From: JBFWYO01 sp050186335
GTDB taxonomy: Bacteria > Pseudomonadota > Alphaproteobacteria > Bin65
Assembly (NCBI GenBank): GCA_050186335.1
Contig: JBFWYO010000011.1
Location: 9,784-73,783, forward strand
Length of the DNA stretch: 64,000 bases
Direction: 5' to 3'
The notes below the pieces were generated by a model, which was not told the DNA's origin, searched no databases, and saw nothing but the letters and a program-made list of their open reading frames with translations. Both the position numbers and the translations under genes were made by a program. Shown in pieces: positions 10,861-19,758 of the stretch (position 1 is its first letter; each line of letters starts with the position of its first letter).

Positions 10861-11442
10861 ATGAAGCACAGTCTTTTCGCGATCGTCGTCGTGCTGGTGG
10901 CGGGTCTCGCCTCGGCGGCGCAGGCGCATACGTTCGGCACGCACGGCGCCGGGTTCCTGGCCGGCATCATCCATCCGTTCGGCGGCCTCGATCATGCGAT
11001 CGCCATGGTGGCGGTCGGCATCTGGGCCGCGCAGCTTGGCGGCAGGGCGCATTGGCTGGTGCCGGCGGCGTTTGTCGCCTGCATGATCGCGGGCGGAGTT
11101 GCCGCGTTCGCCGGCCTGCACATGGACTTCACGGAACTCGGCATTCTCGGCTCGGTGCTGGTGTTCGGCCTGTTGATCGCGGCAGCGCCGCGGTTGCCGC
11201 TGTGGCTTCCCACGACTTCCGTCGCGGTGGTCGCGATATTTCACGGCCATGCGCACGGCATGGAAATGCCGCAAGCCACGTCGCCGACCGCCTACGCTGC
11301 GGGATTTGTCTTCGCGACGGTAAGCCTGCATGTGCTCGGGATCGCCCTGGCGCTCGGCGTCCACAAATGGGTCGGGGCGTATGCAATCCGTGCGCTCGGC
11401 GTTGCGGTCGCGGCCGGCGGGATCGCCTTGGCGGCGGCCTAA
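10861..11442 (+). CDS. ureJ: HupE/UreJ family membrane protein, probable nickel permease
   Basis: Integral membrane protein of 193 residues with an N-terminal signal segment and six or so hydrophobic spans. The HupE/UreJ hallmarks are HPFGGLDH near residues 40-47 and FHGHAHGMEM near 125-134. Members of this family are linked to urease and hydrogenase loci and are thought to move nickel or cobalt. It begins 2 nt after ureG, so it is the last gene of the urease transcription unit. The transport role is inferred from family and context. Confidence 0.85.
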   Translation: MKHSLFAIVVVLVAGLASAAQAHTFGTHGAGFLAGIIHPFGGLDHAIAMVAVGIWAAQLGGRAHWLVPAAFVACMIAGGVAAFAGLHMDFTELGILGSVLVFGLLIAAAPRLPLWLPTTSVAVVAIFHGHAHGMEMPQATSPTAYAAGFVFATVSLHVLGIALALGVHKWVGAYAIRALGVAVAAGGIALAAA

Positions 11443-11449
11443 GGCCGCG

Positions 11450-12139
11450 CTATAGGACGCAGCCGCTGCGCGCCGCTTGCGCATAGCGGGCGAGTTCGGG
11501 CCGCAGCGTCGCGTCGCGCCGCAGATATTCATCGATCAATCCATTTACTTGGGCCTGCGCATATCGCGCGGTATGGCCCAGCCCATGGAGCGCCGCTTCC
11601 TGGCAAGCAACGGACGGCAGTTCGAGCGTGCGCGCGAGGGTCGACAGGATCGCGGCATTGATTTCGGATTGGCCGTGATCCTGGCGCCCCACACGGGTCG
11701 CCAGTATGTCCCACCACATATAACAGACGCCATTCATCGGGACGGTGCCCGGCTCGTCGATATGGGAGAGCAATTGCGCGCAACGCGGCGCGAAAATCCG
11801 CTCGAAAAGCGTGTACATCGACGTGAAGCACTGCATACGCGCCGCAGCGGGAACCTGCACGTCATAAAGATGATGCATATAGTCGCTGGCACCCGGCGAG
11901 ATGACGTAATACAGGCCCTGCGCGATCTGGTCGTCGGCGAAAAAGTCGAGCGCCGGCTCCGGGTCCGCAAACAGCCGAGTCATGTGACCGATGACCGTGA
12001 TCGGCGGACCGCTGACATACGGCGCATCGAGATCGAAGTACCACGCGTTGCCGTGCGGCCGCACCGCGTGGCTGAACACATGTTCGACCCACGTCGGATA
12101 GGACTGGTCAGCGGCGAATTGAACCGTCACGACGAACAT
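11450..12139 (-). CDS. Protein of unknown function, 229 residues
   Basis: I do not recognise a family. The start MFVVTVQFAAD was chosen because the 15 extra upstream residues are Arg/Ser-rich and unlike the rest. The protein looks soluble, with no signal peptide or membrane span, and has aromatic and acidic stretches such as MNGVCYMWWDIL, a run LDFFADDQIAQGLYYV, and a C-terminal segment CQEAALHGLGHTARYAQ that could be helical-repeat-like. It converges on ureJ with a 7-nt gap. Codon use resembles its neighbours, so it is probably a real gene. Confidence 0.6.
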   Translation of the reverse strand: MFVVTVQFAADQSYPTWVEHVFSHAVRPHGNAWYFDLDAPYVSGPPITVIGHMTRLFADPEPALDFFADDQIAQGLYYVISPGASDYMHHLYDVQVPAAARMQCFTSMYTLFERIFAPRCAQLLSHIDEPGTVPMNGVCYMWWDILATRVGRQDHGQSEINAAILSTLARTLELPSVACQEAALHGLGHTARYAQAQVNGLIDEYLRRDATLRPELARYAQAARSGCVL

Positions 12140-12370
12140 CCTCAAAGCTAAACATCGCGAAGTGTTGCGTTGCGGAACGCTCAACCATAACGGGCAAGCC
12201 TTGAAATCGGGTTAATGCCGCGCCCACGCCGGCAACCGGAAGCGCGCGGGGCATCCTCTGCAAGCCGGAGGAGCTCGGTTTCGCCTCATTTTTCGCCGAC
12301 GCCGCCGTGCCGAGTTTCTGCGTGCGGCTGCATGGGCGACTGAGCAACCCGCGAAAGCGACGTAACGCGC

Positions 12371-13258
12371 CTAGAATCCGTGCAGCACCAGCACCTGCTT
12401 TTCCGGCAGCGTGGCGCGCGAAAACCGCACTGTGGGTCCGTCGTTGCGCTTGACGGTGTAGCGGCCTTCGAGCTGCTTCAAGAACCGCTCGAGCGTAAAC
12501 GAGCTGAACACATGCATGGGGATGACCACATGCGGGCGTATCTGGTCGATAACGCCCGACATCAGCTCTTGTGCCAACGTGTAGGCACCGTCGACCGGCA
12601 CCAGCAACACGTCGATCTGGCCAAGCTGACCCAAATGTTCGGGCGTCAGATCGTGGTGCAGATGGCCCAGATGCGCGATGCAGATTTTCGCCGTCTCGAA
12701 CACGAAAATCGAATTTCCGGCGTAGCGCGTGCCGTCCAAGTCCCGCACGTTCGTCGGCACGTTGCGGATGTACATATCCCGCACCTTGACGTTGTGCTTG
12801 GCCCAACTCCCGGTATGCCAGCCCCGCAGCACGTGCTTGATGCCCGAATCGGGATGGTCGGTAAAATGGGTCGAGTGGGCGTTGTTCATCGTGACGACAT
12901 CCGGCACGAAGGCTGGGCGGACATAGTCGTTATAGTCGGTCGCCGCCGTGACGCCCTCGGGGCTGCGGATCACGAATGTCGAATGGCCGATATAGGTCAG
13001 TTCGACCGATTCTTTCTGTGCCGGCTGGTCCTGCGCCAAACTGATGTTAGGACGTTGTGCGGCGCGGCTGAAGAATTGCGCAAGGTTCGGCGATTTCTGG
13101 CCCGGCGCCCGGGCGACCGGTGCGCAATCGGCGAACGCCGCCGGCATCCCTATTGCCGCAAACAAAACGGCGATCAGGGAACACGCCGCAACATACCGGA
13201 ACGCATATTGCCAAGCTTGGGCGATCGGCCGACGGACGTTAAAAAACGAGGCAGTCAT
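12371..13258 (-). CDS. Secreted metallo-beta-lactamase-fold hydrolase (UlaG-like)
   Basis: A 295-residue MBL-fold protein with an N-terminal signal segment (hydrophobic residues 22-42, cleavage likely after AFA). Metal-binding landmarks are GHSTF at 91-95, an atypical His box AHSTHFTDH (128, 131, 134, 135) in place of the common HxHxDH spacing, HLGHLHH, and PMHVF near the C-terminus. The closest known group is the UlaG/L-ascorbate-6-phosphate lactonase-like Zn hydrolases, but the export signal indicates a periplasmic substrate. Thirteen upstream residues are in frame, but MTASFF is the better start. The 231 nt between it and the next gene downstream hold no gene that I can see. Confidence 0.75.
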   Translation of the reverse strand: MTASFFNVRRPIAQAWQYAFRYVAACSLIAVLFAAIGMPAAFADCAPVARAPGQKSPNLAQFFSRAAQRPNISLAQDQPAQKESVELTYIGHSTFVIRSPEGVTAATDYNDYVRPAFVPDVVTMNNAHSTHFTDHPDSGIKHVLRGWHTGSWAKHNVKVRDMYIRNVPTNVRDLDGTRYAGNSIFVFETAKICIAHLGHLHHDLTPEHLGQLGQIDVLLVPVDGAYTLAQELMSGVIDQIRPHVVIPMHVFSSFTLERFLKQLEGRYTVKRNDGPTVRFSRATLPEKQVLVLHGF

Positions 13259-13369
13259 AGCACTGTCCTCCTGCATGCGGCTCGTACAGTCTAGCATGCG
13301 GAACGAAGGGCACCAGACGGGGGCTGATCACATTCTCGCGGGGTGCGTCTCGAAGCGGTCCGCGGCGAA

Positions 13370-14110
13370 CTATTCCTGCTGTGCCGAGCAGAATTTCGTT
13401 ACATCGTAACGCCGCTCGCAGTCGCAGTCCGGTGCACAGGCCTCGGGTTTTCGGCATAGCGGCTCGGGGTCGGCTTCGATCGGCAAGAACTTGCCGGTGC
13501 GCATATCGTGGGCGAATAAATGCCCGACGATGAGATCGAAATACCACCCGTGCAAGGTCAGCTTGCGCTGCCGGACGCGTTCGGCGATCCACGGGAAGCC
13601 CATCAGATTACGCATGGAGACCAAGATCGTCGCCTGCTCGAGCAGCCGCTCGCGCTCGTCGGGCGAGCGGTGGCTGCAGGCGTGATCGACGGCCTCGCGC
13701 GCGCTGCTCGCCGCCCTCACCCAGTTGCGTACGAACTCGAATTTGGCGGTCGCCGCTTCGGGCGCGCCCAAGGCCCGGACGCCGCCGCACAGAGCGTGGC
13801 CGAGGACGATAATGTGTTCGACCTCAAGCCCGCGCACGGCAAATTCGATCGCCGAGCTGGTGCCTTTGACGTTACCGTCAGGTTCGTAGGGCGGCACGAT
13901 GGCCGCCACGTTGCGAACGATGAACAAATCGCCTGGTCGGCTATGGGTGATGATCGCGGGATCGACCCGCGAATCGGAGCAGCCGACGATCATAACCTTC
14001 GGAGCCTGGCCTTCGCTGGCCAGCCGTCGGTACAGGTCGGAAGTCCCCTCGTAATAGGTCGCCTGGAAATTCTTGAAGCCGGTCAACAGCCGGTCGAATG
14101 CGTTGGTCAT
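13370..14110 (-). CDS. Beta-class carbonic anhydrase with cysteine-rich C-terminal tail
   Basis: Interconverts CO2 and bicarbonate; cytoplasmic. The 246-residue protein has the beta-class zinc ligands C44 and D46 in CSDSR, H105 and C108 in HALCGG. ATG 14110 is preferred to an in-frame TTG 9 nt upstream. After the catalytic core, the final 30 residues carry five further cysteines (219, 225, 229, 231, 241) in a compact acidic tail that is not needed for catalysis. Proximity to urease, which releases CO2/carbamate, may be functional but is not operonic. Confidence 0.92.
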   Translation of the reverse strand: MTNAFDRLLTGFKNFQATYYEGTSDLYRRLASEGQAPKVMIVGCSDSRVDPAIITHSRPGDLFIVRNVAAIVPPYEPDGNVKGTSSAIEFAVRGLEVEHIIVLGHALCGGVRALGAPEAATAKFEFVRNWVRAASSAREAVDHACSHRSPDERERLLEQATILVSMRNLMGFPWIAERVRQRKLTLHGWYFDLIVGHLFAHDMRTGKFLPIEADPEPLCRKPEACAPDCDCERRYDVTKFCSAQQE

Positions 14111-14161
14111 GCCGGCCAAATAGCCCAGGAGCAGGCTGACGGCAAGGGCTGAAGCGCGACT

Positions 14162-15178
14162 TTAATGCGCCGAAGCCGCCCGCTCGGTTTGCTTCAGCCG
14201 GCTGAGCACCTTGCGGATCTGCACGATCCCGCCGTCGGCATTGTTGTCGATCATGCGCTGATCGGGGCGGGCGGTGGCATTGGATTGTTGGCCATCGAGC
14301 AATGTCTTGTCCTCCACGAACGTGTCGTGGTTTTGCTGTGCGATCAGCGCGGTCATGTCGGCATCGCCAACCTTGAAATCACGCGCAAACGCCCAGAATT
14401 GGTGGGTGCGCGTGGGCGTTGCCGGGGTGATCATGAATATCACGCGCGTATCGATGCCGCGGGATTTATCGTTTGTACCGGCCGGCACGGCGCCCGCATC
14501 GATGACGATGTTGGTCGGTGGCGTGAACTCGATCTTCTGCCACCGGTCGACCTTGCCGGGAAAGCCGCCGATCTTCTTGTAGAACGGCGACGGCTCGGTC
14601 TGGTTCATGTAACGCTCGACCAGCACGCTGTCGCCGGTGGTGGATGTCTTGATCGGTGTGCGCGCGACGTCGTCGGTGCCGATCGTCTTCTTGTGGACGA
14701 AAGTGGTGTGCGATAGATCGATCAGGTTGTCGAGCAGCAACACGTAATTGCAGTCATAGGTCAGCAGCCCGTGCGAATAATCCCAATCCGGGCGCGTCAG
14801 CCACGAGCGATCGGGGATTTTGGCCGGGTCGGCTTCGGCCGGGTTGCCCATCCAGATCCACGCCATGCGCCAGCGTTCGACCAGCGGATAGGCCTGCACC
14901 TTGAGGCGCGGCGGAATCGATTTCTGCCCCGGGACGTCGACACACGCACCCGCGCAATCGAATTGCAGCCCGTGATAGCCGCAGCGCAGCGTCTCGCCCT
15001 CGACCGTGCCGAGCGACAGCGGCGCCATGCGATGCGGGCAACAATCGTCCAGCGCCGCCGCTTTTCCGCTCGCGGTGCGGAACAGGGCGATCGGCTGGTC
15101 GAGCAAGCGACGCGCCAGCGGCTGTTCGGAGATTTCGTGACTCCAGCCGGCAGCGTACCAGTAGTTTCTCAGAAACAT
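14162..15178 (-). CDS. Rieske non-heme iron oxygenase, VanA-like
   Basis: Terminal oxygenase alpha subunit of the vanillate-demethylase/PobA-like group, 338 residues. The Rieske centre is C47-x-H49 and C66-x2-H69 (CPH, CGYH). The mononuclear iron site is in DNLIDLSHTTFVH (H157, H162). Such enzymes remove O-methyl groups or hydroxylate aromatic acids, using electrons from a separate reductase that is not encoded nearby. It is divergent from a MarR regulator across a perfect 14-bp palindrome, so aromatic-inducible repression is likely. Confidence 0.87.
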   Translation of the reverse strand: MFLRNYWYAAGWSHEISEQPLARRLLDQPIALFRTASGKAAALDDCCPHRMAPLSLGTVEGETLRCGYHGLQFDCAGACVDVPGQKSIPPRLKVQAYPLVERWRMAWIWMGNPAEADPAKIPDRSWLTRPDWDYSHGLLTYDCNYVLLLDNLIDLSHTTFVHKKTIGTDDVARTPIKTSTTGDSVLVERYMNQTEPSPFYKKIGGFPGKVDRWQKIEFTPPTNIVIDAGAVPAGTNDKSRGIDTRVIFMITPATPTRTHQFWAFARDFKVGDADMTALIAQQNHDTFVEDKTLLDGQQSNATARPDQRMIDNNADGGIVQIRKVLSRLKQTERAASAH

Positions 15179-15232
15179 GCTTGCTCCCTCCGGCCCGCCC
15201 GCGCATCGATCAGGTCGGCGCGCGACGTATTT

Positions 15233-15246
15233 GTTTCAATTGAAAC
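15233..15246. promoter_or_regulatory. Perfect 14-bp palindrome, probable MarR operator
   Basis: GTTTCAATTGAAAC is identical to its reverse complement. It lies 54 nt upstream of the Rieske oxygenase start and about 150 nt upstream of the divergent MarR gene. The length and AT-rich centre match MarR-family operators. Its placement favours control of the oxygenase more than strict autoregulation. Binding is inferred. Confidence 0.65.
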
Positions 15247-15396
15247 TATTAGGCTAAGGCTCCGGCGCGCACCGGTCAAGCACCGCCATTGCCTTTGAAA
15301 TCGCTGGCGGAATGCCGAGCGTTCCGCTTCCGTTGCGGCTTGGGGGTATGCAATAGTACCGCTCCCTGCGTACCAATTCTTGGCTGTGGACCGATA

Positions 15397-15858
15397 ATGG
15401 TTGTGCGACCGAACCGGGCCGTCCTGAAACTCGAAACTTTTTTGCCGTACCGGCTTTCCGTCCTGTCGCAGAAGGTCGGGCAATCGATCGCCGAGGTCTA
15501 TGCCCGCACGCATCGCCTGTCCTCGCCAGACTGGAAGGTGATTTCGCTGCTCGCCAATCACGGGCCGATTCTGCCGGCTGAGATCCGCCGCTTCGGTACG
15601 CTGGATAAGGCGGCGATCAGCCGCGCGCTCAAGCGGCTCACCCACCGGGGCTTGGTCGTCCGCAAGAATCGACCACAGGATGGCCGCACCTTCGAAGTTA
15701 CCTTGAGCGAAACCGGCTGGCGCCTGTATGGCGACATCATTCCGGAAGCAAAGCGCAAGGAAGCTGCGATCCTGGCTGCGCTGTCCGACGACGAGCGCAC
15801 CGAACTGCTGCGTCTGCTCGACAAGCTCGACCAGTTCTACGGCAATCACCGGCTCTGA
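15397..15858 (+). CDS. MarR family transcriptional regulator
   Basis: Winged-helix regulator of 153 residues from ATG 15397; 36 further in-frame residues upstream are Cys-rich and unlike coding sequence of this family. The DNA-binding part includes ILPAEIRRFGTLDKAAISRALKR and the wing KNRPQDGRTFEVTLSETG. It probably senses an aromatic acid and represses the divergent Rieske gene through the palindrome at 15233-15246. It may also affect the acyl-CoA dehydrogenase 84 nt downstream. Confidence 0.87.
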   Translation: MVVRPNRAVLKLETFLPYRLSVLSQKVGQSIAEVYARTHRLSSPDWKVISLLANHGPILPAEIRRFGTLDKAAISRALKRLTHRGLVVRKNRPQDGRTFEVTLSETGWRLYGDIIPEAKRKEAAILAALSDDERTELLRLLDKLDQFYGNHRL

Positions 15859-15942
15859 AGCCCGATCAGCACGCCACATTCGACTTGCCAGCTTGATGCG
15901 CCGTTGCGATCCTGCGCGCCGCATTTTTTGGAGGAGACTGGC

Positions 15943-17091
15943 ATGGCATTGGAAATTCCGCGCACGCTGTATCAACCCGAGCACGAGGCTTTCCGCGCCT
16001 CGGTGCGCAGTTTTCTGGCCGACGAGGTGGTGCCCGAATACGCCAAGTGGGAAGAGGCCGGGCGAACGCCGCGCGAGATCTGGCGTCGCGCCGGCGAAGT
16101 CGGGCTGCTCGGGACGTCGATCCCGGAGGCGTATGGCGGCTTCGGCGGCGATTTCCGGATGGACGCGATTGTGCTGGAAGAACTCGGCCGGCACGGCCTG
16201 TCGGCGCCGGCGTGGGACATGCACTCGTACATCATCGCGCCGTTCCTGACCGCCTTCGGGACCGAGGAACAGAAGCGGCATTGGTTGCCTTTGATGGTGT
16301 CGGGCGAGAAGATTTCCGCCATCGGGCTGACCGAGCCCAACACCGGCAGCGATCTGCGCGGTATCCGCACCACGGCCAAGCGCGACGGCAATCAATACGT
16401 CGTCAACGGCGCCAAGATATTCATCACCAACGGACATATCGCCGATTTCGTTCTGCTGGCCTGCAAGACCGAGCCGGAGAAGGGCGCCAAGGGCGTGTCG
16501 CTACTGATCGTCGATACCGATTCGCCGGGATTCCGCCGCGGCAAGAATTTGAAGAAGATCGGCAACAAGGCGCAGGATACCGCCGAGTTGTTCTTCGACG
16601 ACGTCAAGGTGCCGGCCGATCGCGTATTGGGCGGCGAGGAAAACCAGGGCTGGCACATGCTGATGCACGGGCTCGCCCAGGAGCGCATGGTGGTCGCCGT
16701 GCGATCGATGGCGATCTGCACGGCCACGCTCGAACAAACGGTCGAATACGTTAAGACGCGCAAAGCGTTCGGCACGCCGATCTTCGATTTTCAGAATACC
16801 AAGTTCAAGCTTGCTGAACTCGAGGCCTATGTCGAAGCCACGCAACCGTTTGTCGATCGCTGCACGGAAATGCTGGCTGAAGGCAAACTGTCGCCGGAAC
16901 TCGCGGCCAAGGCCAAGCTGGTCGCAACCGAACTGGCCGACAAGGTGCTCGACGAGTGCCTGCAGCTGCACGGCGGCTACGGCTACATGTGGGAGTATCC
17001 GGTGGCGCGTGCCTGGGCCGACGCGCGCGTGCATCGCATATACGCCGGCACCAACGAAATCATGAAGCACATCATCAGCCGGAAATTGTAA
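15943..17091 (+). CDS. Acyl-CoA dehydrogenase
   Basis: FAD-dependent alpha,beta-desaturation of an acyl-CoA, 382 residues. Family motifs are AIGLTEPNTGSDL (FAD/substrate contact), LQLHGGYGYMWEYP and IYAGTNEIMK at the C-terminus. The residue before GTNE is Ala rather than the Glu of medium-chain enzymes, so the catalytic base must lie elsewhere, as in long-chain and isovaleryl-CoA types. GGAGGAG at 15930-15936 supports ATG 15943. The substrate cannot be named; neighbours suggest aromatic or branched acid breakdown. Confidence 0.9.
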   Translation: MALEIPRTLYQPEHEAFRASVRSFLADEVVPEYAKWEEAGRTPREIWRRAGEVGLLGTSIPEAYGGFGGDFRMDAIVLEELGRHGLSAPAWDMHSYIIAPFLTAFGTEEQKRHWLPLMVSGEKISAIGLTEPNTGSDLRGIRTTAKRDGNQYVVNGAKIFITNGHIADFVLLACKTEPEKGAKGVSLLIVDTDSPGFRRGKNLKKIGNKAQDTAELFFDDVKVPADRVLGGEENQGWHMLMHGLAQERMVVAVRSMAICTATLEQTVEYVKTRKAFGTPIFDFQNTKFKLAELEAYVEATQPFVDRCTEMLAEGKLSPELAAKAKLVATELADKVLDECLQLHGGYGYMWEYPVARAWADARVHRIYAGTNEIMKHIISRKL

Positions 17092-17099
17092 GGCGGCGC

Positions 17100-17801
17100 C
17101 TACATCCCGGAGTCGACGGTCGCGCGCGTGAACTGCTCGACATAGTCCATGTGCCGGTCGACCGCCGCCGCCGCGGCTGCCTCGTCCTCGGCCGCGATGC
17201 CGCGTGCGATATCGGCGTGCAGGTGTGCCGAGCGCGGCATGTCGGCTACTCGCTTGTAATGGATGTACCAGAAGCGTCGCGACAGGCCGTGCACTAAGAC
17301 CATGGCTCCGGCCGCGAATTCGTTCTGCGCCGCATCGACCATCAACAGATTGAACTCGCGATCCAGGCGCATGAAGGTGACATCGTCGTTGCCGCTGGCC
17401 GCGCGCTCCATGCCCTCACCGATCTCGCGAAACCGCTGGCGTTGGGTTTCGGTCGCCCGCCGGGCGGCGCTCCGCGCAATCAAACGCTCCAGTTCACGAC
17501 GCACTTCGAGTAGCCGCAATTGCGTGCCGACATTGACCTCGGACACCATGATGCCGCGCCGCGGCAGGATGACGATCAGCTTTTCGCGCGCCAGGCGCTG
17601 CAACGCTTCACGGATCGGCGTGCGGCCGATCGCCAATCGCCGGCTGAGCTCGGTTTCGGAAACGATGGCGCCCGGAAGTATCTGCAGTGTGACGATCAAC
17701 TCTTCGAGCAGCCGATAGGCGCGGTCCGACAGGCTGCCGTTGGGCATCGCCGGCTTCTTGCGAATCGGCTTGGCGCGCGAAGGCTTGGCAGGACGAGACA
17801 T
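17100..17801 (-). CDS. GntR family regulator with FCD domain
   Basis: Regulator of 233 residues: a basic N-terminal tail, a winged helix near 25-90 (SETELSRRLAIGRTPIREALQRL) and an all-helical FCD ligand domain. FCD metal-site residues appear as D in RLDREFN, H in SAHLHADI and H in DRHMDYV. It lies directly downstream of the TRAP permease gene on the same strand and probably regulates uptake or use of an organic acid. It converges on the acyl-CoA dehydrogenase with an 8-nt gap. Confidence 0.88.
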   Translation of the reverse strand: MSRPAKPSRAKPIRKKPAMPNGSLSDRAYRLLEELIVTLQILPGAIVSETELSRRLAIGRTPIREALQRLAREKLIVILPRRGIMVSEVNVGTQLRLLEVRRELERLIARSAARRATETQRQRFREIGEGMERAASGNDDVTFMRLDREFNLLMVDAAQNEFAAGAMVLVHGLSRRFWYIHYKRVADMPRSAHLHADIARGIAAEDEAAAAAAVDRHMDYVEQFTRATVDSGM

Positions 17802-17847
17802 GGCGGCACTGTACCGCAGCTTTCGAGTTGTGACAAAAATCCGGCCG

Positions 17848-19170
17848 CTATTTCGGCAAGGCCAGCATTTCCTTCGGTAGCCAGGTTACCGTGCCTGGCC
17901 ACATCAGCAGTATCGCGAGCGTGAGCAGTTGTAATGCCATGAACGGCATGACTCCGCGGTACATGTGCATGGTGGTGATTTCGGGCGGGCTGATGGCGCG
18001 GAAATAAAAGATCGCTGGCGCCATCGGCGGCGAGATGTAGCTGGTTTGGATCACCACCAGCAGGCAAATACAAAACCACACCATGTCCACGCCGGCCGCC
18101 TTAAGCAGGGGCGCAAAGATCGGCACCAGGATCAGCACGATCGATATCCAATCCAGAAAGAACCCGGCAACGAACGCAAGCAGGAGAACGAGTAACAGCA
18201 CGCCCCATTTGTCGAGTGCCAGGGCGGCGATCAGCGATTGCGTCGCGGAGATGCCGCCGGATCCGACAAAAGCGCCGGTCATCAGGTTGCCGCAGAACAG
18301 GATCGCCATGATCATGGCGGAGATCGCCAGCGTTTTCAGCAGCGCCTCGTGGAACAGAGCCCATCTGAAACGCCGATAGAAGATCGCCAGCAGCACTGAG
18401 CCGAACGCGCCTACGCCGGCGGCTTCGGTCGGACCGGCCCAGCCGAGCATGATCGAGCCGAGAACCGCGAAGATCAGGAACATCGGCGGCACCAACGCAC
18501 CCGCGGTGATTCGGAGTTTCTCGGCAAGCGGCGGTTCGTCCGGATTGCGCGGGATGCGCGGACCGGCTTTCGGGTAGACGATGCACAGGACGAAAATATA
18601 GGCGATGTACAGGCCGGCCATGATCAGGCCGGGAAACACCATGCCGATCAGCAAGTCGCCGACCGACACGCCGGCCAGCGGGCCCATGACCACTGCCACC
18701 ACCGACGGCGGAATAATCGTGCCAAGCGAGCCGCCGGCGCAGATCACGCCGACGATCAGCTCCTTGTTGTACTTGTGTTTCATCATGACCGGGATCGCGA
18801 GCAGGCCGATCACGGTTTCGGTGGCCCCCACCACGCCGCTCGATGCGGCGAAGATGATGCACATGACGACGGTGCCGATCGCGAGCCCACCCGGCAGCCG
18901 TCGCGTCCACAAATGGATCGCCTCGAACAAGCGCTCGGCGATGCCGGAGCGCTCCATCATCGAGCCCATGAACACGAACAGCGGGACGGCCGCGAGGACG
19001 AAGTTGGATGCCGAGTCCTCGATCTTCTCGGCCGCCTGCTGCAGGAACGCGGGGCCGAACGTAAACAGCCCGAAAATAAACGCCGACGCCATCATGGCGA
19101 AGGCGACCGGAAATCCGATGAAGATCAGGAACAGCAGGAGCGGGAAAATGAGTAGCGATTCGTATCCCAT
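17848..19170 (-). CDS. dctM: TRAP transporter large permease (DctM)
   Basis: Main sodium-driven translocation subunit, 440 residues with about a dozen hydrophobic spans. DctM landmarks include VPLFVFMGSMMERSGIAERL, ICAGGSLGTIIPPSV and FLDWISIVLILVPIF. It starts on the last base of dctQ (TAATG), so the two are translated together. The GntR gene follows after 46 nt. Confidence 0.93.
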   Translation of the reverse strand: MGYESLLIFPLLLFLIFIGFPVAFAMMASAFIFGLFTFGPAFLQQAAEKIEDSASNFVLAAVPLFVFMGSMMERSGIAERLFEAIHLWTRRLPGGLAIGTVVMCIIFAASSGVVGATETVIGLLAIPVMMKHKYNKELIVGVICAGGSLGTIIPPSVVAVVMGPLAGVSVGDLLIGMVFPGLIMAGLYIAYIFVLCIVYPKAGPRIPRNPDEPPLAEKLRITAGALVPPMFLIFAVLGSIMLGWAGPTEAAGVGAFGSVLLAIFYRRFRWALFHEALLKTLAISAMIMAILFCGNLMTGAFVGSGGISATQSLIAALALDKWGVLLLVLLLAFVAGFFLDWISIVLILVPIFAPLLKAAGVDMVWFCICLLVVIQTSYISPPMAPAIFYFRAISPPEITTMHMYRGVMPFMALQLLTLAILLMWPGTVTWLPKEMLALPK

Positions 19171-19691
19171 TACGGCGTCCCCGCCGGCGTTCCGTCGCGC
19201 TTGGCGAGAAACAGAATCTTGCGCAACACGTCGGCGAGGATCTGCAGCGCGAGCATTACGAAGCTCAGAAAGAACACGGCTCGGAACGGCCAGATTACGG
19301 GGTTCCAGCCCGATTGCCCGGTCGTCTCACCGCTCTTGATCGCCGCCAGCATGCGCTGATCGAGCACAACGCATAGCCAAATCAAGAACGGCAATATCAG
19401 GAACACATGGCAGAGGATGTCGATCAGTTCGCGCCGACGCTCGGAGAATCTGGCCGAAACCACATCCACGCGGATGTGCACATTTTCGCGTTGCGCGTAG
19501 GCCAATCCGAGCAGCCAACCCGAACCGGTCAGGATGTAACCAATTTCGTACGACCAGCTTGTCGGCGCATCAAACAGGTATCGCGCGATCACCTCATAAC
19601 AGATCGCAATTACGAGGGGCACGATTAGCCACGCCGCAATAGCGCCGACGGCGCCGGTCAATTTGTCGACGAAGCGGATAAAGCTTTTCAT
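19170..19691 (-). CDS. dctQ: TRAP transporter small permease (DctQ)
   Basis: Small membrane subunit, 173 residues with four hydrophobic spans. The DctQ signature region RYLFDAPTSWSYEIGYILTG is clear, as is ENVHIRVDVV between spans two and three. It stabilises DctM and helps dock the binding protein. It is separated from dctP by 67 nt containing a strong stem-loop. Confidence 0.92.
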   Translation of the reverse strand: MKSFIRFVDKLTGAVGAIAAWLIVPLVIAICYEVIARYLFDAPTSWSYEIGYILTGSGWLLGLAYAQRENVHIRVDVVSARFSERRRELIDILCHVFLILPFLIWLCVVLDQRMLAAIKSGETTGQSGWNPVIWPFRAVFFLSFVMLALQILADVLRKILFLAKRDGTPAGTP

Positions 19692-19709
19692 TCCCCCTCC
19701 AAAACGAAT

Positions 19710-19734
19710 CCGGGATGGGGTCGCCCCATCCCGG
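19710..19734 (-). terminator. Strong stem-loop between dctP and dctQ
   Basis: An 11-bp perfect stem (CCGGGATGGGG with CCCCATCCCGG) closes a 3-nt loop. Read in the direction of transcription (minus), a short TTTT run follows. Because dctQ lies just downstream, it is more likely a partial terminator or mRNA-stabilising hairpin that keeps dctP in excess. Confidence 0.65.
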
Positions 19735-19758
19735 CTCGTTCCGTTCGCGCGTGTTGGA

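Noticed and set aside
11434..11448. GCGGCCTAAGGCCGC as a terminator at the end of ureJ
   Set aside because: The loop would be one to three bases and no T run follows; it overlaps the stop codon and is probably chance in GC-rich DNA.
12108..12806. Minus-strand open frame of 232 codons between the unknown protein and the MBL gene
   Set aside because: It overlaps the catalytic half of the MBL-fold gene in another frame and shows no motif; the intergenic part alone is too short.
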